From: Acetofilamentum sp.
Lineage (GTDB): Bacteria > Bacteroidota > Bacteroidia > Bacteroidales > JAFGXI01
Length of the DNA: 9,499 nt
Reading direction: 5' to 3'
NCBI GenBank assembly: GCA_020720565.1
Contig: DYOK01000072.1
Location: 2,297 to 11,795, forward strand
The notes beneath the pieces are model-generated. The model searched no databases. It worked only from the letters and a program-made list of their open reading frames with translations, and was not told the origin of the DNA. The stretch's first letter is position 1, and every line of letters starts with the position of its first letter. The position numbers and the translations under genes were made by a program. This document shows, one piece after another, positions 1 to 5,257 of the stretch.

Positions 1-129
1 AACTCGCAGATAATATAACACTATTGAAATTTTTAATAAGGCAATATTATCAACATTTCAAATGTACTCAATTTTTAAAACAAGCTAAGTATAAGAAAAT
101 CATAAAAATTATTAAAGTACCAATCAAAC

Positions 130-582
130 TCAATTTCTGTTTTTCGAATCGAGCCAAATGGTTACTGGGCCGTCGTTGACCAAGCTAACTTGCATATCGG
201 CTCCAAACTCGCCAGTTTCGACTGTTTTGTTGATGAGTCTTTCGAACATAACAATACTTTGTTTATAAATGGGTTCTGCAATTTCGGGTCTAGCAGCTGC
301 CATATACGAAGGACGATGGCCTTTTCTGGTTGATGCTTGTAAGGTGAATTGACTTACCACAAGCAATTGCCCATCGACATCAATCATTGACTTATTCATC
401 ACCCCTTGTTCGTTGTCGAAAATGCGCATTTGAACAATTTTATGACTTATCCATTCCAAATCTTCTGGGGTATCGTCGGTGGCAATGCCAAGTAAAACCA
501 ACAATCCCTGTGCAATTTGCCCAACAGTTTTCGAATCTATTTCGACAGAGGCTCGACTCACTCTTTGTATAACTGCTTTCAT
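130..582 (-). CDS. dtd: D-aminoacyl-tRNA deacylase (DTD)
   Basis: This cytoplasmic proofreading enzyme hydrolyses D-aminoacyl-tRNA (and, from family knowledge, glycyl-tRNA mischarged on tRNA-Ala), keeping D-amino acids out of protein synthesis. The 150 residues match the usual family length of about 145-150. The N-terminus MKAVIQRVSRASVEID is the family signature. The SQFTL active-site motif is at residues 77-81, followed by TRKGHRPSY (85-93). The Gly-cisPro motif that screens substrate chirality is in NDGPVT (136-141, G138-P139). The start is the ATG at 580-582 because it gives the conserved N-terminus exactly; the stop is TGA. The gene stands alone: a strong terminator separates it from the DUF2147 gene upstream, and I see no terminator in the 129 bp after its stop. 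Identification is secure; the enzyme works as a homodimer in studied species. Confidence 0.96.
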   Translation of the reverse strand: MKAVIQRVSRASVEIDSKTVGQIAQGLLVLLGIATDDTPEDLEWISHKIVQMRIFDNEQGVMNKSMIDVDGQLLVVSQFTLQASTRKGHRPSYMAAARPEIAEPIYKQSIVMFERLINKTVETGEFGADMQVSLVNDGPVTIWLDSKNRN

Positions 583-624
583 TTGTAATCATTAAAAATT
601 ACTTAAAAAATATGTTCCCAAAAT

Positions 625-651
625 AAAAAAAGAAACCCGTAGGCTTCTTTT
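625..651 (-). terminator. Rho-independent terminator after the DUF2147 gene
   Basis: Read on the minus strand, 651-628 forms a 10-bp stem (AAAAGAAGCC with GGTTTCTTTT, one G-U pair) closed by a C-UACG-G tetraloop, one of the UNCG family of extra-stable loops. The 3' arm runs straight into a U-tract that continues to 625. It lies about 75 nt after the DUF2147 stop and about 45 nt before the dtd start, so it should uncouple the two genes. Confidence 0.85.
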
Positions 652-726
652 GGGGTCTTTGTGCCATTTGTTAATTTAATTACATTGTGGCTACTCATTT
701 TATACTCGGGTATTTAATCGGAGAAT

Positions 727-1161
727 TTACTTAACTCTATGCCAATCTTGCGTTCTGTAAAAGAAGCCTATATAACCTCTGACATGTAAAATGTCTTTGT
801 TATTACCATCGAGCCAAACGGTACAATCGTATATTTTTCCATTTTTAGGATCTAAAATAGCATCGTCGGCTTCCCAATTGCTGCCATCTTTGTCAAGTCC
901 TGAGATAATGGTCATTCCAACAATTTTTTTACCTTTTCTATCACCAGGACAAGCGGTACAAACTTTATCTTTTCCACCATCTTTTTCGTCGAGTAATTGA
1001 ATAATTTTACCATACAATTTGCCATCGACAATCGTAACTTCGACAATTGATTTAGCTTTTCCAGTTTCGTCGTCGATGGTTTTCCATTTCCCGACCACAG
1101 TTTGAGAATTGACCACAGTCCACAATAATATGGAGGCGAGGGTTAAAACGAATTTAGTCAT
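727..1161 (-). CDS. Secreted DUF2147 family protein
   Basis: The protein is 144 residues and matches DUF2147, a family of small exported proteins whose biochemical role is not established. Residues 1-19 (MTKFVLTLASILLWTVVNS) are a signal peptide with probable cleavage before Q20. The conserved core follows: GKWKTIDDETGK (24-35), GKLYGKI (47-53), the CxxC-containing segment CTACPGDRKGK (68-78), GMTIISGL (82-89), the ILDPKNGKIYDC block (102-113), and VRGYIGF (127-133), ending with W140 in the usual DWHRV tail. I chose the ATG at 1159-1161 over an in-frame ATG at 1260 because the extra 33 residues would bury the signal peptide and match nothing in the family. C68 and C71 may form a disulfide in the periplasm; that is inference. 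It has its own putative promoter upstream and a strong terminator downstream, so it is likely monocistronic. Confidence 0.9.
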   Translation of the reverse strand: MTKFVLTLASILLWTVVNSQTVVGKWKTIDDETGKAKSIVEVTIVDGKLYGKIIQLLDEKDGGKDKVCTACPGDRKGKKIVGMTIISGLDKDGSNWEADDAILDPKNGKIYDCTVWLDGNNKDILHVRGYIGFFYRTQDWHRVK

Positions 1162-1257
1162 TTTTATAAATTTTAAATTATTTAGAATTATGGTCAACAA
1201 CCAATTTATTTTTTGAAGTACAAAAATCTGCTTTGCAGTTCCAATCGATTGTATGAT

Positions 1258-1287
1258 CAAATATATACATTTTAATGTAAAAGTAAA
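1258..1287 (-). promoter_or_regulatory. Putative Bacteroidota promoter with embedded palindrome for the DUF2147 gene
   Basis: The minus strand has an exact TAnnTTTG -7 element (TATATTTG, 1265-1258) and, 18 nt upstream, TTTA (1287-1284) in place of the -33 TTTG. A start near 1250-1253 would give a leader of about 90 nt. A perfect inverted repeat, TACATT-TT-AATGTA (1266-1279), fills most of the spacer and abuts the -7 element, a position suited to a repressor or activator site. The -33 match is imperfect and AT-rich DNA gives chance hits. Confidence 0.42.
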
Positions 1288-1290
1288 TTA

Positions 1291-1309
1291 AAATTTGACT
1301 AAATGTCAA
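1291..1309 (-). terminator. Weak candidate terminator after the S46 peptidase gene
   Basis: On the minus strand, TTGAC (1309-1305) and GTCAA (1299-1295) pair as a 5-bp stem with a 5-nt loop, followed by an interrupted run of U and A. It starts 18 nt after the peptidase stop codon. The stem is short and the U-tract is broken, so termination here may be inefficient. Confidence 0.3.
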
Positions 1310-1326
1310 TAGAAGCTTATCAACAC

Positions 1327-3480
1327 TTAGTTTTTTACAATATCCATTTCGTTGAGCAAGTAACCTGCACCGGCAAATTTATCGATAATAAACAGTGCAT
1401 ATCTAATATCGAGTACAATATTTCGACATTGTGTTGGGTCGTACATTACATCGCTCATGGTTCCTTCCCAATTACGGTCGAAATTCACTCCAATTAAATG
1501 GCCTTCGGCATTCATTACTGGGCTTCCCGAATTGCCTCCAGTGGTGTGATTTGAAGCGGAAAAACAAACTGGCATAGTTTGGTCTTGTCCGTATATCCCA
1601 AAATCTTTATCGGATTGTAGTTTTTTTAATTTAGGATCCACTTCGTAATCGTATGCCCCAATAAATTCTTTTTCTAAAATTCCCTCTAAGGTCGTTTGAT
1701 GTTTGTACACAACGCCATCTTTAGGTTCGTAGCCCCCTACTTTACCAAAAGCAACTCGTAAGGTGAAGTTGGCATCTGGAAAAAGAACGCTATCGCCAGC
1801 AAATTCCAATTGGGCTTTCATGTATTTTCTGTTTAATACCGAAAGTTCGTTATCGTGTAAATAGAGAACAGGAGCAAGTTCTGTAGTGTAAAAACTGATA
1901 GCCGATAAATAAATTTGCACTATGGGGTCTGCTTCTAATTTTTTGAGGTCTGCTTTTTTTAACCACATATTGAATCGCTCCTCGTTAGTAATAATCGATT
2001 TAGCAAAAACATCATGAGCATATTTTTCGAAATTGGCTGAATATTTCTTCTCAACTGTTCTGAAAAAATCGGGCTGATACACCTCTATCATATCTTGGTA
2101 ATAAATTTTGAATAATGCTTCCATCACCATTTGATCGGTTGTGGCATCAAAATCTTTAAAAAAACCTTGCGACATTGAACTTAACATCTGATTGAGCTTT
2201 TCTGGCGTGAGATCCTTATTTTGAGCGGTTTTATACACTTTTGCTGCAAAGGTGATGGCTTCGACACCAAAAACAGATTCAAAAATGTATTCGCGAGCCA
2301 ATGCGTGTTCAGAGGCATTTTGATATGTGGTTTTAAATTTTGGAAACAAATCGGCATATTCTTTTTGACGATTTTCGTCTTGAGCCAGCCATTTCTCAAA
2401 GTCTGATTCAAAATTTGTTTTTACAGCTACCGCATTCATACGTTCCAAACCACGAATCTCACCCATCCATTTTTTCCAACCATTAGCAACGCCAGCATAT
2501 TTAGATGAGAGTTGAATACGAACTTTATCGCTTTTGAGCATCTGCTCTCGCATGATTGCTAATTTTGTATCTCTTAATTTAATACGTGTGGGATCGCGTT
2601 TTTCGACGATAAATCGTACTGCATCAGAGAATAAATACTCTTCGGTATGTCCGGGATAGCCATAAACCATAGTAAAATCGTTTTCTTTTACCCCTCTAAT
2701 GTCAATTTTTAGACTTTTTTTAGGCACATAAGGCACATTGTCGACCGCATAATCTACTGGTTTATTATTTTTATCGGCATAAATTCTGAATAGGGAAAAA
2801 TCGCCTGTGTGCCGTGGCCACATCCAATTGTCGGTATCACCACCAAATTTACCTATCGACGAGGGTGGTGCACCTACCAGCCGTATGTCTTTAAACACTT
2901 CGTAAACAAACATAAAGTACTGATTCCCTTGATAAAAAGGTTCAAACTCAAGTTCGTATTTACAAGTATCGTTAACTGCCTTTTTTAGTATCACTTTGTT
3001 TTGTTCTATCAAACTTAGACGTTCGTTTTCTGACATTTCTGAGCTGACACCTTTGAGTAAATGCGGGCTTACATCGCTCATTTGAACCAAAAAAGAGACC
3101 GTTAAACCCGGATTGGGCAGTTCTTCGGTTCTATTCATGGCCCAAAATCCATTGGTGAGATAATCGTGCTCGATTGTGCTGTGTTTTTGGATTTGACCAT
3201 AGCCACAATGGTGGTTGGTTATCAATAAGCCTTCGTTAGAAATAAGCTCACCTGTGCAACCGCCTCCAAACTGAACAATGGCATCTTTTAAACTCGATTG
3301 ATTGATACTGTATATATCTTCGGCACTCAATTTAAGTCCATTTTCTTTCATTTTCTGATACTTCTGATCTTTTAACAGCATAGGCAACCACATTCCGCCG
3401 TCGGCAATTGCAGTTGTAGAAAAGATGATACTAAAGAATAAAACTAATGCGAAACTCTTTTTGATGCAGCGATGGTTCAT
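1327..3480 (-). CDS. S46 dipeptidyl-peptidase, DPP11-like (Asp/Glu-specific)
   Basis: This exported serine exopeptidase removes dipeptides from the N-terminus of oligopeptides. Residues 1-26 are a signal peptide ending AIA, and the mature start DGGMWLP is typical of family S46. The chymotrypsin-like catalytic triad is visible: H91 in NHHCG (89-93), D227 in PRHTGDFS (222-229), and S651 in GGNSGSPV (648-655). N218 and W219 in DTDNWMW match residues known to hold the substrate amino group. Arg669, 18 residues after the catalytic Ser in FDRN (667-670), corresponds to Arg673 of Porphyromonas gingivalis DPP11, where it selects acidic P1 residues; the hydrophobic-specific DPP7 has Gly there. The stretch around 280-600 would be the helical domain that covers the active site. 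The 717-residue length is normal. It sits alone after a 249-bp leader that contains inverted repeats. Family is certain; specificity is inferred from one position. Confidence 0.95.
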   Translation of the reverse strand: MNHRCIKKSFALVLFFSIIFSTTAIADGGMWLPMLLKDQKYQKMKENGLKLSAEDIYSINQSSLKDAIVQFGGGCTGELISNEGLLITNHHCGYGQIQKHSTIEHDYLTNGFWAMNRTEELPNPGLTVSFLVQMSDVSPHLLKGVSSEMSENERLSLIEQNKVILKKAVNDTCKYELEFEPFYQGNQYFMFVYEVFKDIRLVGAPPSSIGKFGGDTDNWMWPRHTGDFSLFRIYADKNNKPVDYAVDNVPYVPKKSLKIDIRGVKENDFTMVYGYPGHTEEYLFSDAVRFIVEKRDPTRIKLRDTKLAIMREQMLKSDKVRIQLSSKYAGVANGWKKWMGEIRGLERMNAVAVKTNFESDFEKWLAQDENRQKEYADLFPKFKTTYQNASEHALAREYIFESVFGVEAITFAAKVYKTAQNKDLTPEKLNQMLSSMSQGFFKDFDATTDQMVMEALFKIYYQDMIEVYQPDFFRTVEKKYSANFEKYAHDVFAKSIITNEERFNMWLKKADLKKLEADPIVQIYLSAISFYTTELAPVLYLHDNELSVLNRKYMKAQLEFAGDSVLFPDANFTLRVAFGKVGGYEPKDGVVYKHQTTLEGILEKEFIGAYDYEVDPKLKKLQSDKDFGIYGQDQTMPVCFSASNHTTGGNSGSPVMNAEGHLIGVNFDRNWEGTMSDVMYDPTQCRNIVLDIRYALFIIDKFAGAGYLLNEMDIVKN

Positions 3481-3525
3481 ATGAAATTAAATTGAGTTAA
3501 AAGCTAAATAAAACACATTGAATTA

Positions 3526-3538
3526 AGGTCTTCGACCT
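3526..3538. repeat. 13-bp palindrome in the peptidase leader
   Basis: AGGTC-TTC-GACCT is a perfect 5-bp inverted repeat with a 3-nt centre, 46-58 nt before the S46 peptidase start codon. It could be an operator or a small leader hairpin. It is short enough to be chance. Confidence 0.3.
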
Positions 3539-3619
3539 ATTTATTAGTTTTGTAACTTACATTAAAACAATATCTTAGATTAATAATATCTGACATTGTG
3601 TTTTTTATCGTGCTTACAA

Positions 3620-3649
3620 TGAATTGATGTTCTTTTTTTGATCAATTCA
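3620..3649. repeat. 9-bp inverted repeat upstream of the S46 peptidase gene
   Basis: TGAATTGAT (3620-3628) and ATCAATTCA (3641-3649) are perfect inverted arms around a T-rich 12-nt loop. The repeat lies about 140-170 nt before the peptidase start and after the terminator of the DUF5606 gene. It is placed where a regulator of the peptidase gene could bind. On the plus strand the T-run is inside the loop rather than after the stem, and on the minus strand no U-tract follows, so it does not look like a terminator. Confidence 0.45.
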
Positions 3650-3700
3650 ACCAAAACGGAAGGGCTTAATATCTAAAAATATTAATTTGGTCGAAAATTT

Positions 3701-3726
3701 CAAACAAAAAGCCAATTTCTTGGCTT
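3701..3726 (-). terminator. Rho-independent terminator after the DUF5606 gene
   Basis: On the minus strand a 7-bp stem, AAGCCAA with TTGGCTT (3726-3720 and 3715-3709), closes a GAAA tetraloop (3719-3716, GNRA type). The 3' arm runs into TTTTTGTTTG, ending at 3701. It begins 4 nt after the TAG stop codon, ending the J-domain/DUF5606 transcript before the peptidase gene. Confidence 0.83.
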
Positions 3727-3729
3727 GTG

Positions 3730-4149
3730 CTAATCGTTAATCGCTTCGTTTTGCGTTTCCGATTCTGTGGGTTCGTTAAGTAGGTCGTGAGCGGCTAAAA
3801 TATTGTACCAACGGAATACTTTTTTCATATCAGAAATATAAACCCTATTTACGTCATAATTTGGCAAGACTTCTTTAAAAAAAGATTTAATGGCTTTGTC
3901 GTCAGATTTGTGAGTTACCACTTCGGACTGTGCCGATTTTTCTTTAATCTTTTTAAATACTTCTTTTAACAACACTTCTTCGTCGTCGGTGAAGATTGCA
4001 ATATCTTGCAACGAGCTTATTTTATTGGTCGCCGTAGCAGCCATTCTTTTTTTGGTCTCTATTGATTCAACAATAATTCCACTTTTGGCTTGCGAAACCA
4101 GTTTAAAAAGGCCTGGTTCACCCGAAATTGATAAAATTCCTTTTAGCAT
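3730..4149 (-). CDS. DUF5606 domain protein (Bacteroidota-specific, function unknown)
   Basis: The 139-residue cytoplasmic protein has no signal peptide or membrane segment. The N-terminal block MLKGILSISGEPGLFKLVSQ (1-20), then IIVESIETKKRM (25-36) and SSLQDIAIFTDDEEV (45-59), is the DUF5606 signature. A charged variable linker (about 63-84) joins it to a second conserved block, FFKEVLPNYDVNRVYISDMKKVFRWYN (90-116 overall, Y99, R102, Y104 and W114 being notable), after which an acidic tail ends the protein. The ATG at 4147-4149 fits the family start exactly. It lies 90 nt downstream of the TerB/J-domain gene on the same strand with a strong terminator just after its stop, so the two probably share a transcript. 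From what I recall of the family, it is nearly confined to Bacteroidota and is usually a housekeeping-type neighbour. No function can be assigned. Confidence 0.9.
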   Translation of the reverse strand: MLKGILSISGEPGLFKLVSQAKSGIIVESIETKKRMAATATNKISSLQDIAIFTDDEEVLLKEVFKKIKEKSAQSEVVTHKSDDKAIKSFFKEVLPNYDVNRVYISDMKKVFRWYNILAAHDLLNEPTESETQNEAIND

Positions 4150-4184
4150 ATTTTTTTATTATTTAATTGCAAATACAAATTTTT

Positions 4185-4222
4185 GAGGTCAAAACCTCTA
4201 TTATCATTTTAAACTTTGAGGT
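4185..4222 (-). promoter_or_regulatory. Competing short hairpins between the J-domain and DUF5606 genes
   Basis: Read on the minus strand the 90-nt gap contains three segments: ACCTC (4222-4218), GAGGT (4198-4194) and ACCTC (4189-4185). The middle one can pair with either flank, giving two mutually exclusive 5-bp stems, the second with a TTTG loop. The two outer copies are part of an 8-bp direct repeat (TTTGAGGT on the plus strand, 4182-4189 and 4215-4222). No U-tract follows, so it is not a terminator. An RNA switch or processing site is possible, but the segments are short. Confidence 0.25.
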
Positions 4223-4239
4223 GTCTTAATATTTTTGAA

Positions 4240-4965
4240 TTACTTAATATTTCGAAGTTTCTTAATCTTCTCGTACGCTTCGGCGAGTTTTTTGAACTGT
4301 TCTTCGGCTTGCTTTTGAGCTTCGGGACCTAAATAGCTCACTTTATCGGGATGGTATTTGATGGCCATTTTTTTGTAGGCTTTTTTAATTTCCTCTTCGG
4401 TCGCATCTGGCGAAACCTCTAATATTTTAAATGCAGAATCGGTTTCTTCGACATACATATTTTTTATTGAACTGGCATCTGCATCGTTTATTCCTAATCC
4501 AAAAGCAATTTGGGCAATAACTCTAAGCTCAGATTCATCGATGTGCCCGTCGGATAAAGCTGTTCCATACAAAAAATGAAGCACTTGTAACCGCGAATCA
4601 TAATTCATATTGGTTTTAATCTGTGCCGTAACTTGGTTCAGATTAATATCTTGCTTAAGCACATCTCTTAATATCGTAATTAAGTCGGAAGCTTGTTCCA
4701 CACCAAAGAACTTTACAAATGCAGTTTTTACATAGTCGAGCTCCGATTTAAGCACTTTGCCATCTGCTTTCATCACCGCAGCGGTTAATACGACAAAACT
4801 TAAACCAAAGTCGCCTCTTGTGGTTGCTCCCGTTCCTTCCCCAATTGAATGTTGTTTGTTAGTAGCACTTTCGAAAACAGAACCCAATGCAAACCCTATT
4901 AAACCGCCAATTGGGCCTCCAAAAGCCCAGCCTAGTCCACCGGAAATCCAACGTGTATAACCCAT
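4240..4965 (-). CDS. TerB / J-domain protein (DjlA-like co-chaperone)
   Basis: The 241-residue protein combines three parts. Residues 8-37 are glycine-rich and hydrophobic (GGLGWAFGGPIGGLIGFALG), a possible membrane-associating or glycine-zipper segment. Residues about 53-165 form a TerB-like helical domain with two acidic loops, KADGK (66-70) and SDGHIDESEL (138-147). Residues about 176-237 are a J-domain with the invariant HPD at 205-207, preceded by AYKKMAIKY, which should stimulate the ATPase of DnaK-type Hsp70. The order resembles DjlA, though E. coli DjlA has a clearer N-terminal membrane anchor. The start MGYTRWISGG is the only one that keeps the glycine-rich part. It is upstream of and probably cotranscribed with the DUF5606 gene. 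The TerB label does not imply tellurite resistance here: no other ter gene is present. Partner Hsp70 and clients are unknown. Confidence 0.92.
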   Translation of the reverse strand: MGYTRWISGGLGWAFGGPIGGLIGFALGSVFESATNKQHSIGEGTGATTRGDFGLSFVVLTAAVMKADGKVLKSELDYVKTAFVKFFGVEQASDLITILRDVLKQDINLNQVTAQIKTNMNYDSRLQVLHFLYGTALSDGHIDESELRVIAQIAFGLGINDADASSIKNMYVEETDSAFKILEVSPDATEEEIKKAYKKMAIKYHPDKVSYLGPEAQKQAEEQFKKLAEAYEKIKKLRNIK

Positions 4966-5055
4966 TTTGTAATCTAATTTTGAAAGTTTGCTAAGTTAAA
5001 CAATTATTATGTTCTAAAATTTTGTGCTTATTATTTTATTAACCAAAATATGAAC

Positions 5056-5084
5056 AAAAAAAAGCTGCTCATTTCTGAGCAGCC
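5056..5084 (-). terminator. Strong rho-independent terminator
   Basis: On the minus strand a perfect 8-bp stem, GCTGCTCA with TGAGCAGC (5083-5076 and 5071-5064), closes a GAAA tetraloop and is followed by eight U (5063-5056). It is the strongest terminator in the window. It is about 175 nt after the ftcD stop, unusually far for a gene's own terminator, and it fits better as the end of the small RNA candidate at 5056-5154. It would also stop ftcD read-through before the J-domain gene. Confidence 0.9.
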
Positions 5085-5154
5085 AAAAAACCAACTAACC
5101 TAAACCCTCTTTATGAAAAGTCTCGTTTCTAGCACTTGGCTATCATTCGAAACT
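5056..5154 (-). ncRNA. Candidate trans-acting small RNA (about 99 nt)
   Basis: The segment has its own promoter (5159-5190), a predicted start at 5153-5154, and ends at a strong U8 terminator. The 5' end can fold as an outer stem GTTTC (5153-5149) with GAAAC (5129-5125), enclosing an inner stem TAGC/GCTA (5142-5139, 5133-5130) with a 5-nt loop and a 6-nt one-sided bulge (5148-5143). A single-stranded linker (about 5124-5085), rich in G and U, follows, then the terminator hairpin. This is the layout of many bacterial base-pairing sRNAs. The linker is the complement of a sequence resembling a Bacteroidota leader, A/C-rich CCAACTAACCTAAACC followed by a start codon and ATGAAAAG (plus strand 5091-5120), so pairing with mRNA start regions is plausible. 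Promoter, folds and complementarity are seen; the RNA's existence and targets are inferred. The plus-strand 35-codon ORF is the competing explanation. Confidence 0.5.
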
Positions 5155-5158
5155 GGAA

Positions 5159-5190
5159 CAAAATTAATATGGTTTAGTATTCTATGCAAA
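5159..5190 (-). promoter_or_regulatory. Bacteroidota-type promoter for the small RNA candidate
   Basis: The minus strand has TTTG (5190-5187), a 20-nt spacer, then TAATTTTG (5166-5159), an exact match to both the -33 TTTG and the -7 TAnnTTTG boxes of the Bacteroidota primary sigma factor at normal spacing. Transcription should start about 5-6 nt further on, at 5154-5153, exactly where the first stem begins. This is the best promoter match I found in the window, and no protein gene starts just downstream of it. Confidence 0.58.
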
Positions 5191-5257
5191 TTTTTTAGAC
5201 GAATAGCCGTTTTTCATTGACGAACAAAATATTTTCATATTTTAATACCTAAATACA

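Noticed and set aside
1..129. Terminator or partial gene at the left edge
   Set aside because: Frames are broken by stops and the only hairpin (ACATTT-C-AAATGT, 53-65) has no U-tract and could be chance in AT-rich DNA.
1162..1260. N-terminal extension of the DUF2147 protein to an ATG at 1260
   Set aside because: The 33 extra residues would place the signal peptide internally, cover the putative promoter and leader, and match nothing in the family.
4240..4965. Tellurite resistance gene
   Set aside because: The TerB-like fold is shared by many unrelated proteins; the J-domain with HPD and lack of ter neighbours point to a co-chaperone.
4975..4982. Plus-strand -7 box (TAATTTTG) that could drive the 35-codon ORF
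   Set aside because: No TTTG or TTG lies at the right spacing upstream, and the box is 130 nt from the ATG; a single box is common by chance.
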